64,000 bases of DNA from Atriophallophorus winterbourni (Eukaryota; Platyhelminthes; Trematoda; Plagiorchiida; Microphallidae), in the NCBI GenBank assembly GCA_013407085.1, contig JACCGJ010005168.1, positions 1-64,000 on the forward strand, written 5' to 3'. The notes beneath the pieces were generated by a model that made no database searches, was not told where the DNA came from, and saw nothing but the letters and a program-made list of their open reading frames with translations. The position numbers and the translations under genes were made by a program. The first letter of the stretch is position 1. Each line of letters starts with the position of its first letter. Shown here in pieces: positions 22,845 to 35,984 of this stretch.

Positions 22845-23275
22845 TCCGGATGTCAAAACAGTCCGTTTCTGGAGGAACAATCTCTCCCGCAGCGCTTGCA
22901 ACGATAGGTAGAACTAGCACGTTGGGCGCCAGTTGCACGTCAGCAGAGTGATCTGCGTTCATCATCCAAGAGCTGTATCCGCTCGTTTTCAGCTTGCAGA
23001 CGACGCTTTACACAATGCATCCAATGTGAGCAGTCCAAACCAAGTTCTTTCCATCTCGTAAGCTCAATGTTAAGAGCTTTCTTATCTTTTTGCAAACGTC
23101 TTTTTATCGCAAGTGCGGTCTGCCAAATGGTTAACTTCCTGATTGCAACTGACAACAGAGTAGATCTATCGGAATACGATAATTTTGCATTATGCAGTCG
23201 TGAACAACCCACCGCAGGCGGCGCTGTCGTAGTAGGGTGAACATGCTCTGTAGACTAGCTTTTAAAAGCTGGTCT
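22845..23275 (-). pseudogene. RTE-like LINE C-terminal fragment with zinc finger, copy 2
   Basis: On the minus strand QRRLRWVVHDCIMQNYRIPI, then WKELGLDCSHWMHCVKRRL and ENERIQLLDDERRS lead to YRCKRCGRDCSSRNGLFSH, a C-x2-C-x11-H zinc-finger-like motif near the end of the protein. Frame changes are needed to read it through. It lies tail to tail with the plus-strand RT fragment at 22520-22800. Confidence 0.65.
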
Positions 23276-24177
23276 GTAGATCATCAATATTACAACCTTT
23301 TCCACATTTGCTTCTTTAAAAGTGGCAGGAGGAGTGTGTGTGCGTGTGTTATTTCACGTAGACTCAAATATTATCAAATCCATAGATTATTACGATTAAT
23401 ATTAGATTATTCATCCTTCGGTTTGCATATTTCTCTGATGATAAAAACAATTCCGAATTTTCCATTGGCAGCCAAAACAGTCATTGTTTCAGGAATATGG
23501 ATTTACATCAATTTTCCACGAACGTACTAAACATTACTTATTTTAAAAGGTTTCCCCTTTTGTACGATGATCGACCCTCATTGCTTTAGCCAATCCACAG
23601 CATTTTTCATGTAAACAAGGATCATCTTAAATGCTTACATTACGTTTTGCCAATTGAAAAGAACATCAATGGAATACCGGAACAACAAGATATAACAAAC
23701 CATTGCGAAAATTTTATCAATTACTTTCATAACCCAGGATTCATTTTGATGAGGTTTGTTGACTTGAACAAAGTAGATTTTGGTATCCGTCTAAACTTGT
23801 TCTTTGACATTGTTATTCTAACTTTTGTTATTGCATTAATCTTGTTTTTTGAAACTAGGGCGGAAGAATAAAATGAAGATGTGTCTGTATAACGAGAGAT
23901 ACTATTTTTATCATAAATATTGAGACAGTCCGAACGAATTTCATACATATTTCACGATACGTTGATCAGAGTGTTTTATTATAACAAGTCACACAATGAT
24001 ATTGTCTGCATGCAATGATTCTTCAACAAATATTTAGCAATCGGCAGCTATCATCAACGTCATTTTTCTGCATGCGTAAAATGCAATAGCCTTAAGGGTC
24101 TTAGATATTAACTGTTTGGCTTGAAAGTAATTTGCTGGTAGTTGTGATACCCAGATTGCTTCAGGTAACTCGGACCC
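23276..24177. other. No gene recognised
   Basis: AT-rich; a short GT-rich run at 23331-23350 is the only simple feature seen. Confidence 0.4.
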
Positions 24178-24440
24178 AGCAGTGTATGGCTTCTAAATAA
24201 ATCTCATTCAATGAAAGCAAAAGAATGCATATAATTAGCGAATAAAATTGATGAAAGATTTGTTACCACCAGAAAATTAATCACAACGGCCCATAATGGA
24301 AGCACTAGACTCGAGTTTTGCACTGATTTAAGGTCATCAGCAGTGTATATCCTCCGCCGATTCAGGTGGGATTCGACCCCAGACCATCGAAAATGCAGTT
24401 TCACGCCTTACTACATGGGCTATCGTCCACCGATCGGCCG
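24178..24440 (-). mobile_element. tRNA-derived SINE
   Basis: On the minus strand a box A-like TAGCCCATGTAG (24411-24422) matches the polymerase III consensus at 11 of 12 positions. A box B-like GGTCGAATCC (about 24369-24379) matches it with one base missing. The tRNA-like head is followed by a body, ending near a run that reads CATTGAATGAGATTTATTT. CAGCAGTGTAT occurs at both 24178-24188 and about 24339-24349. It is not a working tRNA gene, because no intact cloverleaf can be drawn. Confidence 0.65.
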
Positions 24441-27400
24441 ATTGCGCTTAATTGTTCACGAATCTTTCTCCAGAGTGGCACATTTAAGTTGTTTTGGTTA
24501 CCTGACCGGTCCTGAAGGAGACGAAAACATATTTTGTGGTCGCCCAACAGCAAAAATCTCCGTATTATGTCTTTCCATGGAATAAAGTATAAACTAAAAC
24601 TGATTATGTATGATCAGCCTCATTGTTTACGAGATCTATAGAGAATATGTTGTTAATAATTGTGACTACTCATCCGTGCCATGCTTGATACAAGTGAAAA
24701 TAACAAAAACCCCGTTCAACCATGTGCAACGTAACCCACCACTTTTGTATCTTGCAAAATATGATCGTCGATTCATCAGTCGTGTATTCCATATCGTGAT
24801 GATCTTCATTCGATTAGACTGCGAGAGATAAAACGGATTTTTTCCTTCAAGCATGAAGGGATTCAATAGTTGGGCCTCACGTGATTTTCCACTGAGGTAC
24901 AAACTACCGAGTAGGCCTTTCACTACCTTGAATGTTTAGAATGGAAAACTTTTAACGGTGAGTGAGATAGTTCAGTGTTGTTGTGCATTATGATCAGTTA
25001 ATAAATTGACAGTAAATGCTTAAGCAAATATGATGGAGTGTTTGTATCATCAGATTTGTTTGGATTGTAGCACAATTTTTTGAACATATGGTAACTTGTT
25101 TCTTGCAATGGTGATTTCTTTCTGATATTGACAAAAGTTGAATGAATGTGTGTATAATACAAGTTGTTGCAACTCTTCCTTGTTCATTCATGTGTATTTA
25201 TCTCTGAATCCTAAAGCAACACGTCATTTCACGTTTGTTTAGAAATTGATCGTTCGGTATTTCTTTGTCAGTTCAGCATAAGCAACGCACCATCGATATA
25301 ACCTCGTCCATGGTGATAGAGAAGAAAAAGAATAGATTTATAATCACCTAAATTTCAGTAAAACATTATTGTAGAAACTTTGGATATCAAATTAGTAAAT
25401 GAGAAAGATGTGAGCGCACTAAAATCACACAATAACGACGAAGTTGGCTTTTTCATCCAGGCAGCTCAGGGACGGTTCACTGATTTCTTTTGGTAATTTG
25501 GTTCGTGTTGATCAGTGACATCCAATGAAAAAATACACATAACCTAAAGTTTATTATAATAATCAAATTATCAACAAGTGGTAACTAATAAGTTGATCAT
25601 TAGGCTAATTTCAAAGTAGATGTAATAGCTTACTTAAATTTACTTATAAGTAGTCAAATGTTGAAAATTTAAATCACTGATCACTATATAATATTGAATT
25701 AACATACACGGAACGCTTCAACTTTGATGCACTGTGTACGTTTCACTTTGATTCGATGAATGCACATGATAGAACGCCTTGTCCATTTCTTTAGAACGAA
25801 CATTCTCCGATTTGTAGGCAGCACGTTAATCTTACATGACGCTTAAAATGGAAAGAGAATAATGGTTGAATTATGCTCATGGTTTTCCGTGGATTGAGGT
25901 CAAACAGGACGATTAAGCGATACAGATTAATTTCGAATTGCTTCTCAGTAAGTTACTGGAAGGGCACTGCAAGATTTCAACCACATCAAACATTTTGTTA
26001 TGGGATTATTGCGATTTCGGCAACTCCGTAAATCCAACTTTAACGAAGTCCACATTTTTCTTCGACGTTGTAGAATTAGATATTACCATGCGCATCACGA
26101 AGAGGATAGCGATTTCACGTGTTTTCCACGAAAGCAGCTAGTTTAGGTGTCCCATCTATTACCTGTGTCTTAAATGGTTCTTGTGCCATGACATTTGTCT
26201 TAAGCCAGTTTACTCATCTCCATGTTTTCACATAGCAGTAGACCATTCAGCATTAAAGCTTAGATTTGTTCATCCGAAAATTTACTAATCAATTTTTATT
26301 TAATTTTCCGTTATCGCTTTGCATTTCTCTGAAATGGAAGAATCTTTTGTCGCTTCTCAACCGAATAATAACTTCATTTTCAACAGAATAACTAAGTTTC
26401 AAATGTTAGACAGCGAATTTCACTGATTCTTCGACCTGACTGTATTCTTAATATTTGTATATAATTAAAGCTGCGTCTAGCGAGTAAGTTGAGAGTAAAA
26501 TAAGGCCTCTGCCTCTTCCATTCAAATTGTGATGTAAATGCATCACTATAATACCACAAACTTCATTGATCTTACTGACTTCATGCCTAATATTAATACA
26601 ATCCGGCGATAAGCTATGGTGTTTATTATGGAACTGATCTGTAATAGATCTATATCGTGCCGCAAAATCATTAATTTTATCAATTGGTTCTCGTTGACTG
26701 ATATTGTTTGGCTTGGAACATATGATGTTCAAGGGTGATGAAGTGCGTTACCAAAGATTGGTAGTCATGAGTTCTCGATTGTACAGAACATCTGCATCCA
26801 GCGGAACCAAAGAGCTGAGAAGCAATAACGATAACAAACACTAACCTACACGAAATCAAATTCTAGTAGAATTGCATATTAACGGCAAATATATACGAAT
26901 CATCACAATCGCTCAAAGGCGTGAACCTGATAGACGCTTGAATTAAACCGATATGCATGAGATGGACTAGAATCTTCAAGCAAAATGGCAACTGTGGCAG
27001 ACAGGGTGAGTACGTTACTGTGATTACGAGGTTTCTCAATATCTTTTTGATGTGTTATCTATTCCTTGTCATGCGTGTAACGAATTCGTGTTTTCTTAAG
27101 TGCGAAATTCACGTAAGATTTACTATTGTTAAACTTGGTGTCACTTTGAGTTCAAACTTTACGAATTGTGAGATCAATTTTGATGTCCCTACAGTAAACA
27201 CGCTCTTTAAGGCTGATCAACAGCTACGAGTTGGCACTTGTAATGACAATTAAGGTTTATTTGGTGATGGGTTCTAATAAGACATTGTTATCACAATTCT
27301 AAACAATCTTAATGACATCGGGGGATAAAATCCTTCTTAAACCAAATAAATTCCCTGTGATTGAGTCGCTATATCACCCAATGTATGAGGATTATTCTCA

Positions 27401-27879
27401 ACGAACTCCATCAAAATATGACTAACGAGTGAATACCACAAGTAAATAAAACACATTGAAGATGCGTGATCCAAAAATAAAAAAATATTTACTTCGGCTT
27501 CCGAAAGTCCGGATCCTATTACTGGAATCGGGTTGAGCTGGTTTTACTCCAAGGGGACCAACCGCCGACACCGCGCTTAGAGTATGGTCTGAAACTTAAA
27601 TGTAGAACAATATAAAATCACCATTGAATGAATCTGATGATAAAACAAGCGGGCATTCTGAATTTTGCAACACAAAATGCTATTTCAATAATCTCATGTT
27701 ATCTTGCGATTATACCTAATCCAATATACTTTTTTGCAATATTCCTTGCAGTTAAAATTTTCAAATTTTAATTTGTTCTCTTTATTTCCACAAGGGTTTT
27801 ACTACCACATTCATACTCTCCGGCTGCAGCCATTTTAAGCTTTTATTGACTTTAAATTTATTTGAAACGTAAAGAAAGA
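24441..27879. other. No gene recognised
   Basis: AT-rich stretch with short open frames of fewer than 100 codons, none with recognisable motifs. Confidence 0.4.
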
Positions 27880-27960
27880 AAATATGAGCATCCCAATATG
27901 CTTTCGATTTCCAAGAATAAAATACATTCATTTATTCATTTGTTTATTTATTTGAAATGT
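27880..27960 (+). repeat. LINE-like 3' tail
   Basis: CCAAGAATAAAAT at 27911-27923 followed by ATTC/ATTT repeats matches the end of the small insertion at 47797-47880, which suggests the 3' end of the same retroposon family. Confidence 0.5.
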
Positions 27961-30556
27961 TTCAATTATATTGTTCATCCCTTAAGCATGTCTATACCTG
28001 ATCTGAATAATCTGCTCTCGCTTATGTAGTGGTAAAGAATATTTCGTAACAAATATATAACTACGAGCAAGATAACATATCTCTGATCCCACGAGAGGGT
28101 TCACTCAGCAGAAGCCAATAAGACATTGCTGGGTATGACTTGTAGCCAATTTTGTCAGAACACCAACTTTCTATGGATAAATAATATTTTTGTAGAGTCT
28201 TCCTACATAAATCTACTCGAAATGTATACCAATATATGATTTCGGAGGAAAAGTATGTACTGACGTAATTCAGATGAGATCTTCTTTTTGTTATTACTCT
28301 GATAAGAAGTTGACAACAAAAGGTTACTCATCATAAACAAAAAGAACCTTTGCATATACAAGAAGTTCTTTCATTATTCCAAGTTAGAATGTTATAATTT
28401 CGTTTTGTTTCGTGTCATCCTGGTTGGAGTTCTAATTATTATAAATTGCTAGGTAACAATTCGTTGCGTATAAACAATGGAATCGTGAGGATTTTGAATA
28501 TTAAATGTAATTATTTTTTGCTTCAACGAACGTTTACCAAGTGATTGATGATAATTTAGTGTTCTAATGGTAGTCAAGTCGAATACGTATTAAAAATATG
28601 AGCTTCGATCTTCTTCACATGTTCCACATCTACATTTGACTAACTGCTTAGTAATGCTCTCAACAGCAATAAAAACAGCACAATAGGGTATTCAATAAAC
28701 AAAATATGATACTGGAAATCTTATATAAATCATATATGCGTTGTGATTAATTGATAATAATATCGTGAAGTTTCTTACCAGCAAACTGCAGCAAAAATAG
28801 TAAACACAAAATAACCATTTTTCTGTAGAATTTGGCGGATATTGAAAATAAAAAATTCTTTTTTAATTTATAAGACAAAACAAAATCGAACGATTCACAT
28901 GTTTCACTGTCTGATGTCGCAGACATGAAAAGAAATAACTCCAATGAACAACGGTGTGTGTATAAACAATGGTTTTCTTTTGTATAGTAAACAATTTCGG
29001 TATCTGAAATGTCGGCCTTTGTTCTTTTTAGTCCAAATTCTTTTGCTCTAATACACCTTTGAGACTTTGAATCAGCTGATTGTCTGTGTGCAGTTTGCTC
29101 ATGATCGTCGTGATTTCAATCGGCCAGTAAATTTAAGAAATTTAGATTGCAGCTTGGGATTTTTACATCAAGTGATTTGAACAGATAATAAAAGTTAATT
29201 GAATGAAATATAAATACAAATGCAGATGAGATATAATATGGGAGGAATTCACGTCCAGATCTGCTAGTGCCCAGTTCCTAACCGACTCAATAATAAATTT
29301 AATGTATATTAACGAAGATATCATTTTATTCACCCGGTGTTGTACATCTACGAAACCAGATATTATTGGCTTTTTATTCTTTTTAGTAAACTAACTACTT
29401 CTTTAATGTCCCACAATGGTAGGAGAAAACGCACCGGACGATAAATATTGTATAGTGGCAGCTAAAACACGTAGCAACGGCACAGACGAGCAGTCGCTTA
29501 GCGGGCGCGGAAGATATATTCCCGAAAGTTAATGATATTTCAAGTGTAGTAAAACACAGTGGTGTCATGTTGTTCAGATGGTGTTCGCTGAGCTTGTGTG
29601 ATTGTTACATTTTTACTAAAGTTTTCCTCGCTTCATATGTTGAAATTAAGTCGTAGATTAATTCTTAAATTTACCAATCGTTCGCAAGTTGACTAATCGG
29701 TAATAATCGGGCATTCAGCCCAGAGCTGTGCCTACCGATAAGTTAAATCGTCAGAATGAGTGGACATTTTCTTATATAATTTGACAACTGAAGGTAACTT
29801 AGTGATGAAAAAATACGGCATATTCGATATAAAAATATTACATGAATTGATAACGAATAAATATATCATGATATTGTCGAGATATAATAATCGTGTTATT
29901 AATCAGCGTTTTTCATCGAAGAAAAATTTAAAATTTCTATATGTTTTCCAGGGTATTTATTGTATAGCTTATACAGTTTATGGTTGTGAATCAATGATAA
30001 GCATTTTGATTTTAATTTCTTGCGATAATCGTGAACAATCGCTCGCTTTACACTTTTAGCAAATTGAGCTGATTCGATGCAGTCCAGTTATCCATAGATA
30101 CCGCCAACGGTTCTTGTTAGCGTGACACATTTGCGTACTGAATACCTTGTGCTGTGCCAAGCAGACCGGAACTAAAAAGAAGAAACGGAGTTTATTAACG
30201 TACGATAATTTTCAGCAATAAAATTTATTACTCCGCAAAGTTAGGAAAAAGTGAAATGTATGAAATCACACAAGCCCTATTCCAGATTAAATAATGATCT
30301 TGGACGGACATAAGAATCAAATTGAAAAATGAAGTTTGAAAATGACGAATAGATCCCAACATCGACCATCACATTGTCAGGTGCATCTTCAAATCTTAAA
30401 CAGTGATTGATTGATTAAGTATGTGTAATGAATTGTATTCCATTAAATTGAACGAAACTGCTAACCAACTAATAAAATTATTGATCGATCACGGTCTGCA
30501 TTCGGAATACGCTGTATATATTGGTGTATGTAACTTTAACAATGAGAATAACAATA
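27961..30556. other. No gene recognised
   Basis: AT-rich with only short, motif-free frames. A 99-codon plus-strand frame at 29760-30059 has no recognisable domain and is left uncalled. Confidence 0.4.
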
Positions 30557-32400
30557 TTAGTAAAATTTATCGTCATTTGAACAATCGCCACATCCGCTGC
30601 AGTTGACACAAGTCTTCGGATTCTTGTTATCTCGAATAGGGTTGTTTCGATCGTCTGAAGGGTTCACTTGATTCAGTATTCTCGGAAGAATCAAGAAATG
30701 TTGCGGTATGATTGCCATCGCAACAAGATCACGTATTTTCTCCGTAGTTCTTTCGATCTTGCTTAATACGATACCGGTATTTGGACTGTAATCATTCACA
30801 CGAAAATATGATACTTCAGCTGATCCAATTTCCGGCCGATTAGATCTCAAGTATTGAGATTCTGATAACATGGATGCTGTATTTCCATTAGTTGAATGTT
30901 CACCATTACGTTATTAAGAGAAAAATGGTCAATAAAACGATCCAGTTCATTAAATGTTTGTCGAGAAGTAAGAGGAAGTAGCATGTTTTAGCGTACCCAC
31001 AAAAGTTTCCGCTAATCCATTCGACTGTGGATGTATGGATGCAGTAAACAAACGTCAGCAACCAAGTGAATGTAGCCACTGAATAACGCGTGAAGCATAG
31101 AAATGGTTTTTGTTATCACTCACAGCAGCTATAGGCACACCTTTACGGCTGAAAACCTCTGGCAACGCATTGTTAAATCAGAATTGGGTTTAGTAGTAAG
31201 GAAGACGTTTGACCATTTCGAACAGTAATCTATATAAGTACGTCGCCACGCTTCACAAATCAATAGACATTTAGTCCATTTGGATATCTGAGGGAATAAT
31301 TTGTGTTGAGAGGAATGGCAGGAAGTAGCAGTTATACGGATATCAGTATGAATTTCAGGCCACCAGCATAATTGTCCGGCCATGGATTTTATTTTATTAA
31401 TGCATAAATGTCACGAATGCAAATCATCAAGTATTTGTTTGCTAAGCGAAGGAGGAATAACAATATACAATACACCTTCGATTGTCGAACATAATTCATC
31501 ACGACGCTGATAGAAAGCTAAATACCTTTTCTTGGATAAGGCTTACTAACCTCGTTTAACTGCCGCTTTTATCTGACCAAAATATTTATTTGTTTCAAAG
31601 ATTAAATCTGAAGGAGTAAAGGAACCGGTTGTAACAACAAGCAGTTTGTACTGAAAGTCTTTTCACAAGTCACAGCATTACGGGATAAGGAATCTTCATG
31701 CATCTACATTTGTGTTTGCACTGCAATGTTCAATTGTGTAAAAATATGCACTATAAGCTATGTCAGATCTCTGAACCATTGCTACGGTAGATTTGTCCAA
31801 TGGAAACTTCTGATTTTAAATAAAGTTCAGCGCCTCGTAGTCGGTTACTATAGTGAATTCAAGACCAAATAAATATTTGTGTAAGCTCATGACAGCCTGA
31901 TAAACAGCAGGCGCTTCTCAATGTGTCTGAGCATAACTTTGTTCCGCTTTACCCAGACGACGTGAAATACACAATACCGAGTGACCATTTCGCTTTATTA
32001 CATGACCAATCACGTGAAAACAGGTATCTGTGATTGAAACAGAACGCAAATTTGGTGTAACTGGCTTAAATGCAGCACTGAAACGCAGTCAGGTATGGTG
32101 ATTTCGTCATTGTAGAAGCGATCCTGGGATAGTGTTCCCTTGACTGCAAACTCCCAAAGAGAACAACTGGTGGCTATAATCAATCATGCTCTGTTGATAT
32201 AACAAACTGAGCTCATATTCTCAACGTAAATCACGAAATCTGCTTGCAACTGACGCACAAGTGCGACGGGAGAGATTGTTTTTGTCCTGAATTGGACTGT
32301 TCAGTCATTCAAATAGCTGTTTAACATAAAACTTAATGTGATTGTAATGTCCATCCATGGTTGACATCGACCGAAGGAAACCAACAACAATATTTTGTTA
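30557..32400 (-). pseudogene. Decayed Ty3/Gypsy pol: RNase H and integrase
   Basis: Minus-strand reading in order: an RNase H with SVLCISRRLGKAEQSYAQTH, AVYQAVMSLHKYLFGLEF and TIVTDYEALNFI; a connector with DIAYSAYFYTIEHCSANTN; an integrase with LCWWPEIHTDI, a TYIDYCSKWSNVF block, FSRKGVPIAAVSDN and SIHPQSNGLAETFVGTLKHA (the catalytic Glu region); and a C-terminal VSYFRVNDYSPNTG segment. Many stops and shifts interrupt it. Gag and protease are not seen next to it. The LTR-like block at 38740-39080, also minus, could be its 5' end displaced by later insertions. Confidence 0.75.
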
Positions 32401-32769
32401 CAATAGGCTAGAAGAAGAATGGTAAATAATTTATAGATTTGTATTTTACAATGATGTTGAATAAAAGATCTGTGTATAATATTTATACTTTGCTTGAATT
32501 AAGTAATTAGATGGCACGTGTTCATTGAAAGTGAGTGATTCGGAATATCGAAATCCAAAATCACGCGTGCCGTCTATCATTTAAATTGCGTTATTTTTAA
32601 AAGAATTGAATTATTTTTAATCGTGCATTTTATAGGCATAAAATTTGAATTGCTGTTGAGAACGTAAGACTGCTATTTGTCGCCCAATCAGCAAGTGCAG
32701 GTAAATCATTGTTCAGTCTAGCTATATGGGGTTGTGCTTGATTACCTAGGAAAGTGATAACGACTTTCA
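32401..32769. other. No gene recognised
   Basis: AT-rich spacer between a Gypsy relic and a LINE copy. Confidence 0.35.
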
Positions 32770-33983
32770 TGTCATCACCGAATAAGAATAGTTTACTATG
32801 TTAAATGGTCACAGGATTGGGATCTTCCTCTGAACTATAGTTAATGTCATCTGTTGTCTGCAGCAGTCGAAAGAATAACAGTAACTGCGAATAACAGTGT
32901 GATCAACTTTCAATCTTTTTAGAGGATTAAGAATTTAGTTATAGTCGTAACAGCGGACTTCAAATGGGCTGCGCAGTGTGCCACAGCTGCACAACGAGTT
33001 AGAGGACAACTCTTTAGGCTTGAATCCGTTTCGACATGTAGAGCGCCGAAACTGTTTATCCCTTTATATGCGGCGATTATCAGGCCGCATTTAGAATACT
33101 GCGTGCAAGCCTGGAGCCCTTCTTTCAAAAGGACATATTACTACTAGAAAGTGTCCAACGACTGGCTACGAAAATGGTTGAAGGTATGTCTGCGAAACCC
33201 TACGAAGAACGTCTAATTTCTTATGGTCTCTTCTTCCTTCGGCGTCGGCGTCTACGGGGTGACCTCATAGAAACTTTCAAAATCCTGAACGTCTTGGGCG
33301 ACGAGGGCTGTCAAATCCTGTTCTTTCGAGCGATCAACCCCTCAACTAGATGGCATACATTGAAGCTCGCAAAAAACCACAGCCGTTCGAATCTTAGGCA
33401 ACACTTTTTCAGTGGAAGAGTGGTAATCTTCTGGAACAAGCTGCCTGAGGAACTAATAGCTTGCACATCGATAGGTGCATTCAAAAGGGGTTTAGGTTCC
33501 TTGTGGATTGGGATTTTCCCAGAATTGTTTTCCGTGAATATACAGCTTGTCTGTCGTCAGAAATTATATGGTCTTGACCACGACTTAAAAAATCCTGTTA
33601 TATAATGCCTCGTTTCAAATGTCATGTTTTAAATGTAGGAACCAATTTTGCATAGCTAACCTCTCACCGGCTTGGTGAAGAGAAACCCTCTCCTTTTTTC
33701 TCAGTCGCAGCTACAAATTCTGAGACCAAAGACGGGCTTGGAAAACACTAGACGTACCTTCGCATACGACGAGGATACCAGAGAAAAATAACCAACTGAA
33801 ATGACTAATCTCTTGGCTTCGGCGATCCTTCGAGATATCCAAATCACAATGAGAATAAAACGCTTTAGCAGTGTGGTTGCTTCCTGGGCTTCTCTGGCAC
33901 TTTCCAACCGAAAGAAATTCTTTACGTCGATTAGCTGATTACGCCACATACTGTCCTGTGCAAACTGACTGAACTGAACTGAC
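32770..33983 (+). mobile_element. Family B LINE, 5'-truncated and decayed copy
   Basis: It matches the copy at 52840-54163 over its length. The protein shows WDLPLNYS-type sequence, TADFKWAAQCATAAQRVRG, a RPHLEYCVQAWSP block with a 1-bp shift, RLATKMVEGMSAKPYEERL, RRRLRGDLIETFKIL, and FFSGRVVIFWNKLPEEL ending at 33605. The 3' UTR carries the conserved hairpin at 33661-33682 and the shared terminal module, ending with ACTGA repeats at about 33965-33983. Several stops are present. Confidence 0.85.
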
Positions 33984-33999
33984 AAATGAGATATGTATG

Positions 34000-35950
34000 T
34001 CATTCATATATAAAGGAAACAGTAATGTGCCTAATACGCTCATTGAATACCACTTATTATAGGCAGGGTGCGAAATCTGTGACCATTAACTTCAACAAAT
34101 TGAGTGCGATCAATAAGAAATTAAGTTAGCACGGAAATAATATTACCATCTTTGCCATATGATTCAAGTTTTTGATATTAATAACTTATGAGCAACAGTA
34201 TCAAAGGGTTTATTTATGTCTATCAAGTAAACTACGACTGCTGAAAATTCCTCAATAGATGTAATAACATAGTCACGGTATACAAGCTGCCATGTAATGC
34301 AAGCTATTTTTCATGAAGCCGTGTTGAGCTCTAGAGAAGAAATTTGGAGATAAGTGGTTTATACCACTTTTTAAGTAATCTAGATAGAATTGCTGTGTGG
34401 TTAATTGGGTGATAATTTGATACCGTGTGCTTCTGAGTGTAACAACAGAGTGTTTGTGTTGTATAGGGAAGACTCAAGATTCTATTGAAGTGTTAAATAA
34501 GTTCAGTGGAAATGTTTAAAATCATCACCACCCATTGTGAAAATGGCTGCTGGTATGCCTATTATGACTGGCTGGAGTCTTAACTTATTAAGCATGCAGA
34601 GTTCATTATTGTCATTCAGATTTATGCAAATAGTTTGTAGTACACTAATCTTTCAAAATTTTCTATTGATATTTTTATGGATAGAAGTATTCTATGAAGT
34701 ATTAAACTATATAAGGAATTCTCACTATTTGTATTAGGGTCTGTAATTCTAATTTCAGCAGAATTGGAAGTTCGATCAAGAATAATAAAATCTCCTTCGG
34801 TGGTTAAGTTTACTGACTGTGATTTATTAAATCTTCTAAATGTTTTCGACTTTTCATAGCTGTGTATGTCTCTATTTTCTGATGATTTTAATGTGTTCTA
34901 GAATAAGTTTGTACTCAATCAATAGTTCATAGTAACGTAAACGAACGAAAATATCATTAGTGTTTATTGTGACTGCGACCCATTCTTTTCTTTTCTTTTC
35001 CATTTACACTAGCCTAGTTTGTTTCAAGCGCATTTTAGGACCGCTAGCTCTGTTAAGTAAATCGATAATTTTCACATTGAAGGTAGAATATATTGTTGGA
35101 AAATCATAGAAAATGAAAAATTGAGACCAGATTTGTATCCATATAAGTGTTAAATGTAGGTTCAAGCCTACGTAACGCTAAATTATCCTAAACTCATTGG
35201 TAGTTTATTACGTGCATGGTAGATGGGAAGGTAATATTTGTTGATCCCGATTAAAGAATAAGTGCAATATCAACAAGTTAGTTGGATCTATATTCAAATT
35301 AACGACTAAGTCAAGAACGTTGCCCTTTCTAGTCGGTCTATCAATAAATAGCTTGTAACTTAGTAAGTCAAGCCTTTTCATCAAATGTGTATGAGAGCTA
35401 ACATAACTGCATTCGTGTCAATTAAAATTAGGCATGCTGAAGTCACCGGCTTACGGGACTTTAATGGCACTCCGGTAAAAGCTTGAGGTAATGTATCCAG
35501 ATTAGAGGAAGTTGAAGCTCGTGGGTAGTAGATACAACCTCCTTAAATATTTGCAATAGGTAGTTTTATACATACTGAATCTTCAAATTCCGTTAAATTC
35601 GAATATGTTATGCTATTAGCTATTAAACTTGAATTCACATAAAGAAGACAACCGCTACCCCGTTTTATAGTGCGTCTTTTCTTAAATATCTAGTAGTTAG
35701 GTATCATGAGATTAGAGTCCAGATTCAAGATTTACATTTGAAAAAACAATTAATTTTGCAAAAACAATGGAGCGAACTATAAGTAATCATCACGAATCCA
35801 GCATTCAGTTATTAGAATTATATCCACAGACTCAGAAGAAAGGTGTCGAGATTGTACAAATCTAACTTTACTCAACAATTTTTCTAGTAAAAAAATATTG
35901 TACAGTTTTTGATTTCTTCAGTTCAATTTGTTCTGACAATATCGTTTCGC
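34000..35950 (-). mobile_element. Minus-strand LINE with endonuclease and RT relics
   Basis: Reading the minus strand from 35950: SVDIILITECWIRDD (endonuclease Glu motif), IKRGSGCLLYVNSSL, a GGCIYYPRAS segment, a frame-broken GDFSMPNFN, and LFIDRPTRKGNVLDLVVNLN. Nearer 34300-34050 come VVVYLIDINKPFDTVAHKLL (RT palm) and SVLGTLLFPLYMNDIHIS. The family differs from A, B and P. Frames are heavily broken and no tail was identified. Between 34400 and 34990 no clear motif remains. Confidence 0.65.
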
Positions 35951-35984
35951 TAAGAACCTTTTGTATTAGCAACCTTACGGCGTT

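Noticed and set aside
24369..24440. Candidate tRNA gene on the minus strand
   Set aside because: Box B lacks a base and no complete cloverleaf with a paired acceptor stem can be drawn; a SINE head is the better reading.
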